From: Rotaria socialis
Taxonomy: Eukaryota; Rotifera; Eurotatoria; Philodinida; Philodinidae
NCBI GenBank assembly: GCA_905331475.1
Contig: CAJNYU010004404.1
Span: forward strand, 1 to 64,000
DNA: 64,000 nt
Direction of reading: 5' to 3'
Under the pieces are notes generated by a model. The model was given only the letters and a program-made list of their open reading frames with translations, ran no database searches and had not been told where the DNA came from. A program made the position numbers and the translations under genes. Below, piece after piece: positions 38,865 through 54,110 of the stretch. The stretch's first letter is position 1, and each line of letters starts with the position of its first letter.

Positions 38865-39611
38865 ATGAATGATAACGAAACATATCTATTAGACTTAGAT
38901 GATGATTTATCGGAAAAAGATTGGAATGGTCCAAAACGATCAATATGTACTCGTTGTGAACGACCGGAATTAGTTTGTCTTTGCTCGCATTTACCTTCAA
39001 CGCCTATTCGTCTCAATCATACATCGGTTGTTATATTTCAACATCCGAATGAAATCAAACGACCATTGGGTACCGTACAATTACTCTCTAAATGTATTGA
39101 TCCATCATCACTAACTGTCGTACGTGCAAGACAATTTCCAGGAAAATATTATTCAGATATATATTCAAATCCGAATACTTATTTACTTTTTCCAAATGCA
39201 AATGCTGTTCTATTAGACGATGTTATTAATGAAAGTGATCATTATACTATCATAGCGCTCGATGGTACATGGAACGAAGCTATGGGTATTTATCATCGAC
39301 ATAGTGAATTACAAGCGCTAAAAACATGTTATGTTAAAATTGATCAAAAATCTGAATTTGTTATTCGTACACAGCCAACCAAAGAAACAGCATCAACATT
39401 AGAAACAATAGCCTATGCATTAAAATCGACAGAAAAAGATAGCCCAACATTATTCGATGATATTGTCCGACCATTGAAGCGTATGGTAGAATTACAGTTA
39501 AATTTAGGTGCTGTTGTACACGAAGCTAAATTAAGTTTGATCGAAAAAGGTGAAACAAGAAGACACTATAGTAAAAAACATGAGCGATGGCTTATGACAC
39601 TTCAACATTAA
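38865..39611 (+). CDS. DTWD2: DTW-domain tRNA-uridine aminocarboxypropyltransferase (DTWD2-like)
   Basis: Single-exon frame of 248 residues. Family marks in order: the Cys-rich N-terminal knuckle CTRCERPELVCLC, the HPNE segment (VIFQHPNEIKRPLGT), YLLFPNANA, the signature LDGTWNEA (the DTW-type motif with an inserted Gly), and FVIRTQPT followed by TLETIAYAL. DTWD2 enzymes use SAM to put an aminocarboxypropyl group on a uridine in the tRNA D-loop. It starts directly after an AG, 57 bp past ELP6, so both tRNA-modification genes may be made from one transcript. AATAAA at 39817. DTWD1 is the alternative paralogue; the N-terminal knuckle and the lack of long extensions favour DTWD2. Confidence 0.85.
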   Translation: MNDNETYLLDLDDDLSEKDWNGPKRSICTRCERPELVCLCSHLPSTPIRLNHTSVVIFQHPNEIKRPLGTVQLLSKCIDPSSLTVVRARQFPGKYYSDIYSNPNTYLLFPNANAVLLDDVINESDHYTIIALDGTWNEAMGIYHRHSELQALKTCYVKIDQKSEFVIRTQPTKETASTLETIAYALKSTEKDSPTLFDDIVRPLKRMVELQLNLGAVVHEAKLSLIEKGETRRHYSKKHERWLMTLQH

Positions 39612-42232
39612 ATAGACAAACAAAAATGAAAAAAATATATATCTTTGCTCTCAGATAAAGTCTCCCGTTGTGTGCGTTTTTTTTATATATTATTAATAAG
39701 AAAATTGGGGCTCATGAAACAATCTGATGTTTACTCAAATTTGCTTTTGAAATGCTATTGCAAATTATAAATACTGTTTGCATCCTAGGAAAATGTGTTC
39801 TTGAAGACTTTGTTCAAATAAATATCTGTGTACGACCAAAATTTGATATACTCTGTAGCGAAAATGAACCGATATTAAAGAATTTGCCACGTAAAACCGG
39901 TCTACGACTTTTGGAATTTAGTCAACGGTAATCTACGCAAATTCAATATTAATTTATTTGCAAAAGAGAACAATAAAACAGATTTATTCTGTTGAGTGAA
40001 TGCTAAATTTATATTAACGATGTGTCGACATGTCGTCACAAGATTGACAAATTCTATTGGATGAATAAGATAAGTAACATCTTGAAGTTAATCGAATTTT
40101 TCGATCGCGTGCCGGCATGTCAACAATGTATTCTCTCGGCAAATTATTTTTAGTAGGCTTGTATTGTATATATCTATTCGCTGTTTATTTAATAAATAGC
40201 TCAAATAACAACAAAGATCAAATGACATTTTCTCGAAGATACTTAAAAAAAGCATCTCTAGAGAATTTCTATGATTTGTCAATGATGAGAAAATTAAAAG
40301 TAACCTCGATAGAATGATTCTGTAAAATAATACTCATTATGACGATAGAGAAATGCATGTGCAAAAAAATTAATGAGCAAATCATTTTCAGTTTGCTTTC
40401 TTATCAATCGTAGAATATAATTTGTTTTATGTACCACGTTGTGAAACATTTTTGTTTTTTGTTATATTCTATATTGTTGATATGAATGTTTCCTGCTATA
40501 GACGACAACTTATGATCAATGAAGAGTTTAAATGTAAATGTTTTGAACAGTAGTAATCAGTTTATTTTAATATTTCCTCGAACTATCCGTACAACCGTTG
40601 TTTTGATGAATGTGACAGTAGGCTTACACAATAGTTATATCTCCGATATTTTGTTCAAGATTCCGAATTTTTTTTATTTACATCTGCGTACAGTCGGCGT
40701 TATCAGCAATTTATAAGAGAACAAATTATATGTTCAACACATATTTCTTTTGATTAAACTGTTAATTATAATAGACGTTGTCACAGTTATTTCACCAAAA
40801 GATTTTCCGATCGATTGCTTTGGTTTCAATAGTCTTGTAAATTATTGTATTATAAAACAGAATTTCTTTCCTGTTTGTAATGCTTTCCTTTTAAATGAAT
40901 GAAAGAACACTAGTGCCTATGTTTCAGTCGTTTCGTCTATTTATCGATACATTTCGTTGAATTGCAAACAAGATCACGGAGAGCGACGGTTAAAAGCATC
41001 AATCTGTTCTATTGCACTGTACTAAACGATAACTTGATTACGATGTTAATTAGATAATGTGAGGCTTTCTAATTTTTTCTGCTCCGTCTCTTTTTCGAAA
41101 CAGCTCGTATGTTGTTATTTCATAATTAATTTATCTACCAATGAAAATCACTATCGAGCGATGAAGTTGTAATCTGTTGCTATAGAAAACGTTTTCCTCA
41201 TTGCGTTTTGATGAAAACTCTCGCTCGAAATAAATACCATCGCCACCATTCAAAAGTTATTTCACATTTTCCATCGATGAAATCTTCTACTCATGAATCT
41301 GACAATTTTGAATATAGTCGAGTGTTCTTGATTCTAGATAGTACGGGTTGGACGGAAATAAAACAATTCTCCAGAAAGCATCACGCCATGAAAGAGATCT
41401 ATTTTTATAAGTCCAGTTACTTTAATGAGACCAACTCTATGTGTTTTTGCAAGTTTATTTTAGTCATATTCTGGATAACTTTTTTTTAAAATAAAAAACA
41501 CCATTATTTGTGTAAATATTTATTTGTTTTTTTTACTGACAGAATGGGATTTTCTAGATTACAAGGACACTATGCTACTATTTTTGAAACAATAAAATAA
41601 TAGTAAGGAAATGGAAAACAATTCAAGGAACCATTCATTGACAAGAAGGACATAGAATGTATGAAAAGATCAAAATAGGATTTCCTATTCTTTTTTTCTT
41701 CTATAGTAAACACGGTTATGGTGGACAGCAAACAATTGATCCAGGGACTATTCAACTCATCAACGATTATTCTGCGATTACGCAAGTAGAATATTTTATA
41801 GTCGAAATCTAGATGCAGAATAAATAAGATTGTTCGTCAATGAAAGAAAGGAAAATTGAATGCATGATTGTACATTGAGAATTCACATTTCTATTAAGTA
41901 AACATTTCTATATGAACAGAGTGACATTTACGTTTTTGATTGAATTCTTTCAGCCAGGTGTTGCACGCCTTACATATTATATTAAAACGTTAAAGTAATT
42001 TCAAGTGACATCTGGAGCATATAGGATGTACGTTAAAGATGAAAAAAAACAATGATATCTACTTAGTTTTACATACATAGAGTTATGATACTCTATAAGG
42101 TTTTGATGATTATTTTCAATGGATACGTTTTTGAACAACGACATCTTACGAAAACAACATATAGGCATATCAATGTCGGTTGTTTAGCTACAAGAATATA
42201 GAATTTTTGCTTCTTCTAGAGTCATTATTAAA
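39612..42232. other. Intergenic DTWD2 - FAM221A
   Basis: 2.6 kb of AT-rich DNA. Short plus-strand frames at 40117-40317 and 41208-41489 have no recognisable family and poor context. An acceptor-like TTCTTCTAG ends at 42219, 13 nt before the FAM221A ATG, so a 5' UTR intron or trans-splicing is likely. Confidence 0.4.
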
Positions 42233-44373
42233 ATGGCCGGAAGAGGTTCTCGACGTGCACCTGGTGAACATATTAGTTTACCTTCAAATGCAGCTGCTGA
42301 TGTTGATGCTTATTTTGAATATCGAGCGTATGACATAGATAACATTTAATTCTAAAATTACTGAAAATAAACTGATTCACCTTTGATAGTATTGTTGGTG
42401 ATGACGATGGAGGAAAAGTATTCACTCCGGAAGAATTTGAACAATATAAGAAAAGAGTTTTACCAATGGTAAGAATTTCCATATATTCAGATTTTCTGTT
42501 TTATTATCGTTAAAATCTCATATAGAACGAAGAATTTAGATTTACCAGAGGATCTAGGTTATCAGCAATAGATTTTTAATGGTATGTTAAAATATTCATG
42601 TATAATAACAGTGCTACTTTTGATTGTGCTACCGATTTTCCTGCATGCGATATCTTTGGATTCATTCTATTAATATATAATGCGTTTGATGCGAACCATT
42701 CTGCAACATTGCTTAAATGCACTATGAATTAAAGATTTATTCTTGTTGTGTAAGAAGCTTTTCATTGTAATCTACATACTAGAGAAGACCTTGAAATAGG
42801 CCATCACACATGAGAACAGATCGAGAATTTTAAAAGCTTAAATGGCGTGAAAAAAATTTTTCTTTAAATAGTTTATATTGTAGATGAATGTTTTCAGACT
42901 AATTATTTTCAAAACTTTGATTGTTTGAGTCTTCTAGATCCATAAGAAAAACATTTATTTGCAGACGTTTAGAGAGATCCATATAAGTCGTTTTCGTTTT
43001 CGTTTTTTCTTTTTCTATATCAATCGTTCTATCGTCGAGATGATCTAACTGTATAGCTAATTGCTTCAGTGTTTACTGCTTTTATTCTTGCCACTGAATC
43101 GTTCTTGTCCTGTTGTCGTTGTTGTTAAAAATATCAAACGAGAATATGAAAGATAGAATTGTTGAATTCGACAATGATACTATTCATTAAGAGCCATATA
43201 AGATAATCCTATGAAAATAATATTTAGATTCATGAGATAAGAGCGTTGATTTTGTTTTTAAATGTTATTTAGCGTCTTCATAATCGGGTGTTTGTTTCAT
43301 GGGTGAATCCTCAAGGAATGGATTGTATTTTGATTGGCCCACAACATAAATGTCTTTGTCGGCATAAGTAAATTTCAAATAGAGATAAAAATTCTACCTT
43401 GAAACTATTGTTTTTTGTTTCAATTCAGATTTGCAGAACATAAAACAGATTTCGCTCAAATTCCTACGGAACGACCGATACTGATATCATGTCGTCAGCA
43501 AGGCTGTCGTTGTGTTGCATATGAATATGTTGCTAATGCGTCGGGTACCAGTGATCCAAATTGTCGATGCAAACATTCACTTGATAATCATGCTACCAAA
43601 CCGCCTTATAAATGTCAAAAGAGTAGTTAGACTTTTTTGTTAATTTAACAAATGAAGTGGCATTTTAAATTTTATTTAGATTGTAATTGTACCGGATTTT
43701 CAGCTCCGTTTACATGTACATGTGGTGAATCAGCAAATAAACACATAACTCTAGTTGAAACAAAAGAAGAGCGAGAAGAACGAGGTCATCCAACAGGTTA
43801 TGCAACACCCTATCAAGCTATGGGTGGTTTAACAGGTTTTAGTTCATTGGCTGAAGGCTATCTACGATTGGATCCTAGCGGAAGAGGTAAAAAAAAGAAA
43901 AAGCAGTTCTTTTTCTTTTGTCTCCAAAACAAAAAAGAACTAATGATTTTCTTGTGTATTAGGTCGACCAGACGATGATTTTCTTAATCAACCAATAACA
44001 GCCATGGACCATCCTATTCTTCGTGTACACGCATCTCATGAGCCTGATAGTAAGAAACATAAATAAAGATTTCCATTGAAACTTTGTCAACCGTCTATTT
44101 TCTTTTCAAAGGCGCTGAAGCGCAATCACAATTGAGACGTACTGGAGAATCTGAAATGGATTATTATGAACGTCGTTATCAAGAACGAGTAAATATATAG
44201 ATTGTGTTTTTTTGTTGTTTGCTTGATCTCAAATGCCTTTTTTTTTTATTTAGCAACGTCTTTCACGTGGCATTCGAGCACCACCAAATCCGTACGATGA
44301 TGATGCTAAATTAACAACTGGCACACGAAACGATAAAACACAACCACGTCGTATTGCTGGGAGCAAAAAATAA
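42233..44373 (+). CDS. FAM221A: FAM221A-like protein
   Basis: Eight exons (42233-42327, 42390-42468, 43273-43367, 43429-43625, 43680-43886, 43963-44049, 44112-44188, 44254-44373) give 318 residues (human about 298). The family match is strong along the whole length: VDAYFEYRAIVGDDDGGK, FTPEEFEQYKKRVLP, RLHNRVFVSW, GMDCILIGP, CLCRHKFAEHKTDF, CRCKHSLDNH, CTCGESANKH, then YQAMGGLTGFSSLAEGY and YYERRYQER near the end. The regularly spaced Cys/His residues suggest bound metal. The function of the family is unknown. Intron 2 is 804 bp, the others mostly 50-75 bp. AATAAA at 44735. Confidence 0.9.
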
Positions 44374-45961
44374 CACACACTTGAACATTCAATTTTGTCA
44401 TTGGTTCAGTTCCTTCTAAAGAAACTCTGTATATACAAATTGAATTAATAGAGAGAAAAAGAAAACGATAACTAAATCGATGCACAGAACATCGGCTCTT
44501 AAGTGCAAGCGTACAATTTCATTATAATCTTGTGACACACTTAAACAACCAGCAGAGTACTTCAAATTGATAACAAGAGCGAAAAGAATATTTCAAGCAT
44601 TTATTTTTGCTCCATTAATATCGGTTATTTTTCTAGAATATAATTCCAATATTGTATAATAGTTAGTTATTACAATCCAAATGGCTATTATGAATAATGA
44701 AAAGAAGAGTAGAGAACTAGAGTATTTTTCACTTAATAAAACTTGAACTCGACAAAATCACTCAATCTTATTTTCATAAGTTATGAAAATCTATCTATGT
44801 TATAGAAGGAGTCATAGTGATCAAGGAACAACAATTTTAAAATGCTTGAAATTTTTTCTTTCACAATAAGTTTATTTGTTTCTCAAATTAACTTATAACA
44901 ATAAGAACAAGAGATTCTTAGGGGAAATTTTCTCAACTCTTTGTATATTAATATTTTGAAGTTGTATTAAGCCATGTGGAAAATTGCGAGTGCTGGCATT
45001 TTATTTTTCTTGTACTCGTACAGAGCTCGGGCATTCTATTGAGCTAAATATTCATAATGGAAATGGTAGTCTTTTGTGCAAGCTTTTATTGCTTCATTGA
45101 TCAATATTTAAGTAATCGATCAATTTAAATTTACAGTATGGAAAACAGCTTGAAACTAGATCAATGATTAATTATTATAATTACAATAACATATTCTCTA
45201 ATCAAAATTTAAATATTTATAACGTTTGATTATTACATGAGCAGTTTTGCTCATTATTCTTTTATGAGAATACTAAACTTTTGTGCGTCTATAGATGGCG
45301 CAAGTATATATTGCATTAGTATTAATGCCATCTATTTGTCTAATGTAAGATTATTAAAAATTATCCGAAAAAGATATCTTATTATGTTCGTAAACTGGTA
45401 TCACGCGAATATGATTTTCATAAAAAACGAAAATTTCTTGTTTGTTGACCTCGGCTGCCTTATAACCACCGGTATGGCTGCTTTTTCTCATCATAACCCA
45501 TCGACAAGACGAAACAAGCAAAGCAACGACACCCACTCGATTCTCAATGGAAACTGATGCCTAAAAAATGGCGACTAAACAGAACATATGTTATTCTTAG
45601 TTTCTTTTTTGAACTTTAATTTCTTTTCTATCTTCGTTTTCCTTAAAACGAATCTATATTGTTCGTAATCAACACAATAATTAAACCTAAACTATTGAAC
45701 ATTACGCTGACTTGAACAATTTTTCTCATCAAAACAAAACAGCATTTATAGTTGTCAAATATAATCTCTATTTTCTCATTGTAGATTTAATATACTCCGA
45801 TAATTTTTATCAATCTATATGTATCATTGAAAAGATATGAGAGAAAAGCTGGTTTTTCTCTGAACTAAACCTTTTCCTCCTGTACAAAATTTCAAATTTA
45901 TAACCCGCCTATCTTGAATAAAAGCTTTAAAAAGAAACACAATCCCAATTTTTATCAAAAC
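44374..45961. other. Intergenic FAM221A - GSK3
   Basis: FAM221A 3' UTR up to about 44760, then AT-rich sequence with no supported gene, ending in the GSK3 promoter and 5' UTR. Confidence 0.4.
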
Positions 45962-47790
<1,829 letters not shown>

Positions 47791-48591
47791 AATATCTTTA
47801 TCATCAAACTATTCTCTCTCTCTCTCGTTTTTTTCTCCTCATTGTTGTCGTATATACATTTGTCTGTGTGTCTATGTATCAGTGGCTTCTTTTAATTCAT
47901 TAATTCTTCTTACGTACTGACACGACAACAACAACTCTACGAATGAGAAGAAAAAAATTCTTGTTGCTATAACATCCATAGCATGAACAATCTGTTTGTA
48001 TGATTAAACAAACGTAAAATCATTCAATCGGCTTTAGTGTGTATCTTCACCGCTGCATCTTTTTCGTTTTTCAACATGCTTTTGTACACAATTCTTTTCT
48101 TTTCCCTACCTCCTGGGACCTAAACTTCGTCTTTTGTGTGTGCGTCTGTGTGTGTATTACTCTCAGTTGTGTTGCTGTTCTATATATAAATATATCAATG
48201 TGTGCGAGTGTGTGTGTTGTTCATTTGATCATCGAGAAACAAAACAAAGAAACAGCTTCACTCTCATGTCAACAATTACGTCATACACACGTTTTTTTGT
48301 CCTTGATTTTTTTCTCTTTATCTCTCTCTCTCTCGTTCTTTTTTTTTTGGCTTCGTTTTTTTTTCTTTTTTCAGCATATACACATCAGAAAAAAGTCTGC
48401 AGCAAAAATAATGAACCAAACTTATTTTTTTTAAATTAACGAGAGAAACAACAGAAAAGACTTCGCCCTTTGAAAAGCATGTTTTACAGATTGTATATTT
48501 ATTTATTTATAAGATTGGAGATAAGAAAACACTAATAAAACAGAGGAAGTTTGGTAAAGCAGCACAACAAGAACTACTATAGAAACAAATT
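47791..48591. other. GSK3 3' UTR reaching to MYORG
   Basis: T/C-rich sequence with CT and TGTG runs; long frames in it (for example 48039-48434) are low-complexity by-products. AATAAA at 48534 suggests the 3' UTR fills nearly the whole gap to MYORG. Confidence 0.45.
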
Positions 48592-51454
48592 ATGATAGAC
48601 ATACGAGAATGGCTATGGTTTGGCATTCGTCTTTTTGTTTATTCAACTTTTTTATTTATTATTTTTCTTGGTTTAATATTTTTGTTTGCTTTGTGGTATT
48701 ATTGGTTTGTTGTTCGAAAGCGTTCTCGAAATAAACAGCAGATAACTATCAAATTACAAAATCGTTCCTTTGTTTTCCATACGTTATCATTTCAAATCTC
48801 AGATGACGAAAAAATTGTACTCAACGTACAAATATCTCCATTAGAAAAGCAACTTATTGAATTAGCACAATTGAATGGACAAAAATATAAAATAAGTTCA
48901 TTTGATATACACGATGAACAAGTGGAAATTAAATTTGTTGATTCAACGAATTGTCTAATTATTAAACATGAATACCTTGAACAACAAAGGTTAGAAGAAA
49001 ATTTTGTTTTGAAATGAAAATCTTCATATTTTTAAGTTGTCTATCAAAACAAACATACTTCGTACACGAATATACATTTGTTTGGTCAAGTCCAAATTAT
49101 CGATCTTGTTTCAATGATAGATTTAATCTAATTGAAACCGGCTATTGGTATGGCGGAGGTACACAAAAAACAGTCTATTGGCCTATAAATCAATTCGTAA
49201 CAAAATCTCAAGCATTGATTCCTCACGATGCATATAAGTAAAAATTTCCTATTTTGTTGAAGGTTAACTTTGAAAAATTTTCATTTTCAATAGAAATATG
49301 TTCGGAAATGTTTGCGAACGATATTGGTTATCATCACTTGGTCTAGCATTATTTGTTGATCCACTTGTACCCTTATTTGTTTCTATGAATAAAAAGCATC
49401 TTGAATTAACATCCGAATATCGAACTCCCTATCGACAGAAAAGATTTATTTCACATAAATTTCAATATAGACTTTTACAACATGTGAATATGTGTGATCT
49501 TCACTTAACAATGATTAATCGTTATTTGGGAAAGCCAATAGGCACACCAGATCATCGCATGATAACTGAACCCATATGGTCAACATGGGCGCAATTTAAA
49601 CAAGATATTAATACAGAGAAAATACTTGATTATGCTGAAGAAATTGTGAAACGTAATTTTCCACGTTCTCAACTATGTATTGATGATAATTGGACGCCAC
49701 ATTATGTAAGTATCAATTTGAAACGAGAAGATTAGTAGATTGACGTGGAAAAAAAACTTTGGATTCTTCTAGGGAGCCTACGATTTTGATCGAAAGAAAT
49801 TTCCGGACCCCAAAAAAATGATATCAAAATTAAAACAACTTAATTTTCGTGTTACACTTTGGACTCATCCATTTGTATCTTGTAAATCATCTCTATTTAT
49901 TGATTATTGGCGTCGTGGTTTATTAATTAATATGAATATTTTATCTTCATTATTGGATTTAATTATTGAACGTTCTACTTTTCTACAAATTGTCTTCGAT
50001 GATTTTATATCTAATCCTAAATGTCAACATTTTATTAATCTAATCAAATGCATTCACGAACGATTTTTCTTCACATTACCCGGCATTTCTCTATGGTGGA
50101 ATGGTCTTGGTGGCTCTTTAGATTTTACTAAGGAATCCGCACAAGAAGAATATACAAAAAGTTTGCAAAAACTTCAAAATCTTTATGATATAGATAGTTT
50201 TAAATTTGATGCTGGCGAAGTTAATTGGCTGCCAGCATTCGGCTCATTTGCGAATCCATCTTGTCAACAGATGACTACTGATAAAACAACATTAGTAACC
50301 ACGCCGGCACTTCATTCTTATTTATATTCACAGCTTGCCTATCGTATTGATGCAACGAATCGTTTACTTGAAGTACGAGTTGGTTATCGTACACAAACAT
50401 TACCGATATTTGTTAGAGTAATTGATAAAGACTCGAATTGGTCATATGTTAATGGTCTACGATCATTATTGCCAAGTGTATTTAACTTAAGTCTTCTTGG
50501 CTATCCATTTGTTTTGCCTGATATGGTACGCTTTGCGTAGATTTTTGTTTTTTATGCAGTATCTTCGATTGACATTTATAATCTGTTGCAAAATAACAAT
50601 TTCTATGCTAATGAAAGATTAGTCCTTTAACGAGTGAATGTTACCATGGACTAATAGAGCTAATTTTCTTTTGCGGCATGCTACTTAATCAACCGGTAAT
50701 AGTCATTTTGCTTCCATTAGCCTAAGAAAACATTTACGGTCATGTTTCTCGCGTGAAGGAAAAGCTGCTCTGTATAGTTGAATTCTATTTCGATTTATAA
50801 ATACGTACAGAATTTGATGAACAATTCAGGCAAAGCTATTTTTGATAAATCATATTAAAATCGTATCTTCTTATTTTAAATGACTAAGGAATATTATTCT
50901 TGCCTGATGTTATTCATTGTTTTCTGCACGCTGAATCAAATCAATCAATTTTGTTTTTCTCTTATTGAACATAGGTTGGCGGTAACGGTTATGGCGTAAC
51001 AATTACTCAAACACGTTTACCAGAACGTGAACTCTATATACGTTGGCTTCAATTGAATGTTCTTTTGCCTGCAATACAATTTTCTTTTCCGCCTTGGCTC
51101 TATAATGATGAACAAGTTATTCGTATAGCTTATAAATGTCTTGAAATACGGGAACGCTATCGTTCTATTCTACTATCAACAGCTGAAGAATGTGTACAAT
51201 ATGGTACGCCAATGATTCGACCATTATGGTTCTGCGACCCATACGATGCAAACGCATTAATCTGTGAGAATGAATATATGTTAGGAAATAATTTGCTTAT
51301 AGCACCCGTACTTGAAGAAAATGCTAATCAATTAAATATCTATTTACCACAAGGTAAATGGAAATGTATTCGTGATGAACAAGTTTATGAAGGAAATCAA
51401 TCATATTTATATTCAGTTACAATTGAAGATATTCCTGTTTTTGAAAGATGTTAA
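48592..51454 (+). CDS. MYORG: GH31 myogenesis-regulating glycosidase (MYORG-like)
   Basis: Five exons (48592-48989, 49037-49237, 49294-49705, 49773-50525, 50975-51454) give 747 residues (human 714). A type II membrane anchor lies near residues 10-42 (LFVYSTFLFIIFLGLIFLFA) followed by basic VVRKRSR. The GH31 barrel follows: ETGYWYGGG, CIDDNWTPHYGAYDFD, FRVTLWTHPFV, SFKFDAGEVNWLP with the nucleophile Asp, and VGGNGYG further on. MYORG in vertebrates resides in the ER/Golgi and cleaves alpha-galactosides, so alpha-galactosidase is the first guess rather than alpha-glucosidase. The apparent stop after the first frame at 49017 lies inside a 47-bp intron. AATAAA at 51483. The middle region around 49860-50080 is less conserved in appearance and I cannot check each loop. 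Confidence 0.88.
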
Positions 51455-53927
51455 AATATAATTTTTTTTTATTTTTAAATTCAATAAATGAATTCTTGTA
51501 ATGAGGAAAAAAAAGAAGACATGAAAAGTTTTGTATTCAATTTGAGAGAGACGAAGAATGCTGAAGCGTTTAGACAATTCATTCTTTCATTTTTAACTGA
51601 CGCTGTCTAAAGCATGTATTTTCTGCCTTTGTTTAGTACGTGCAGTTTGTTTTTCTAAATTGATAGACATATATCCGATTAAGGGAAGGAAATCTTCCTA
51701 AAGCTAAAGCAGACGCAGAGTAAAAGTAGCATAAAATTCATATTATAATGTGCTCAGATAATCGGAAAGGATACTACGCGCATGAAAAAGAACGATTGAT
51801 GAGAAAGTCGATGTGTCGACTGTAAACAGCACAATATTTTATAACTGAATTGTTTGATTTCGCATTCGTCATACTTTCAAGGATGTTCTGTCAGCTCATG
51901 CAGCAGCATGGATTCAATGATTTCTTACTGTTTAGAAATAAAAAAGCAACGACTTTGTTTTACTTTTACAATTTCATACATTTGATAGAAAAAAAATGAA
52001 TTGAAGACCTTAAAAAGCATTTTCTTGTTTTACTTATGTGCAATCTAGGAAAACAATTATTTTCTGTATACAATAAATAAATGTGCACTCATAAGCGTAA
52101 AAAATAAACTTTGTACTTCGTTTTTTCCCCAATAAACATAAATTTGTTAGATGTTGCAGATATATGAAGCAATGTAGTTTTGAGCTTTCCCTAGGAATTA
52201 ATTTTGCCTGGTACTCGCGATGGAAAATATTGAATTCGATGTCGCACGCTGTGTCGGAAAGCAACATCTTCCGTAAAAATAGGCCAAGTATAATCTCACT
52301 TGGCATTCATTATAGTTCAAAGTGGATTATCTCGGGAAAGACCCGACGGGTGTGCTATCCAATTTATTCATTAGATATTATCGAATCCTTTCAAATCTGA
52401 TGCATAGAAGAAATCTGAAGATAGAGGATCTAGTCAGATTAGAATTAATTCTAATACTGTGAGGACATATATAACGATGCAGTATTTTGAATCCGTTAGT
52501 CGTGTTATTTAGAATTTCACTGAAAGAAGAGCTTGAGAGAAATAAAACTCTGACTTCTTACTAGATTTAGTTTAAGTTCGTACTTTTCTAATCTTTTTGC
52601 TATATTTAGTGCCGAACTAAACATAAAGTACGACAATACATTGGCAATAATCCTATCTAAAATTATCTATAGAAAAACAAACCGTCTCAATCAGATTTAC
52701 TGATCCGTGAAAATGATCAATGTGCCCTTTTAATTCTTATAATAGATTCAACTAGCACGGTATGAGTTAGAAATGCTAAGCCGGAACTATCAAAACATTT
52801 GTTCTTGAGTCTTGAGAACAAGAAACAAAAGAATGGATCGGATTTATTTTTTTCTTACGAGAAAATAAAACGGAGTAATGATGTTCGAACCAATAAAACA
52901 TGAAGGCAAAAGGAAAGTAAAGATATTTTAAACTGAGGCAAAATGAAACGATAAGGTGAACCTCCTATAACCGCTATCATCAGCAAAATAAAGATCCGGT
53001 GGCTGAAATTCATAGGATGTTATATGGAAATTGATACTTACTGATGTTCAAAATCCCAAAAATTTTACCGTTACGTGGGTTTCGTTACTGCGTAACAAAT
53101 TATTTAATAGGCGTAAATAATATAAAACCATACAGATAAATCACAACAGAAAATAACAACTTAAGATACACCAAGCTTAGAACAGTAGAATACAGATGTG
53201 TCACAGGTCTTTAAAAAAAAATTAAACACTTTGACGAACTTTTTGATCGGCGTTAAACGTAACTTCTACTATTAGATATATCTGGAAAAAAACAGAGCAG
53301 CACATTAGCGATGAAAGCAATGAACATCATCACAAAGATAAAGAATGATAAAAATAACATTAATAACCGTTGCCTGAATGGTCAAGTATAGATTGGTTGA
53401 TATCAGTGTTGATTAACATGCAATCAATCATGAAAATACGAGTGCGGCAAAGAACGCTTGAATCAAACGATAACTTTGATGACAATTGAATCAGGTAAAT
53501 AACATTTATATTGAAAAAAGACATCTTTTTATTGTTAAAATTAAACATCTATCAAATAGTAAAACGGCCGAATTATCTGTATCATTCATAAATATTAGAA
53601 CCGATTACTTAAATGTTTGTTTCAATGTAACTTTATCGTGAAGACAAGTGCCAAGAAATCTGTGAATACATATTCTTTCAAATACTTCTGAATGTTTCTT
53701 CTGACTTTTGAGTTTTTATATACGGGCGCACTATTTTCACTTAGACATAGATAGGAACCGTGGTACTTTTTGTACTAAAACTGATCTTGTTGATATATAA
53801 CAAGTTCAAAGTCCTATGTCGATTCTTGTTTTCAATTAGCATTCATTAATATTAGAAATGGGGTTGGAATGATTTTGAGAAAGTTTTGGGATAAAAAAAA
53901 GTATGCCAAGTGTTATCTGTGACTTAC
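51455..53927. other. Long gene-poor stretch
   Basis: AT-rich DNA with MYORG polyadenylation signal AATAAA at 51483. No exon is supported. At about 52330-52360 a small GC-rich hairpin (CTCGGGAAAGACCCGACGGG) stands out from its surroundings. Confidence 0.35.
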
Positions 53928-54110
53928 CTGAACAGGTGTGTTGCGCCTCTGGGGTTGGAACTTTGAATTTTCACTCATGTGGATAGATTGGTGATCTTCA
54001 GGGTGTTCATGTATCGCTGGGTCAGTTTGAAGAGTTTCAGGCAGTCTTGAAGGCACTTTACTAGTAGTTGCATGCACGAGTGAAGGAACTTCTAAGTGTC
54101 GAACACGCAT
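53928..54110 (-). other. Orphan candidate exon
   Basis: A 61-codon minus-strand frame starting with Met (MRVRHLEVPSLVHATTSKVP) ends at a near-perfect donor, GTTCAG|GTAAGT. Its composition (Pro, His, Gln, Glu) differs from random AT-rich translation. No following exon could be found downstream on that strand and no family is recognised. It may be a first exon of a decayed or mobile gene. Confidence 0.3.

Noticed and set aside
48039-48439. Two long overlapping plus-strand frames rich in Phe, Ser, Cys and Val
   Set aside because: They come from T/C and TGTG runs in the GSK3 3' UTR and have no family likeness.
48990-49036. Apparent stop early in MYORG
   Set aside because: The stop is inside a 47-bp intron with proper GT/AG ends; the spliced frame continues with conserved GH31 sequence.
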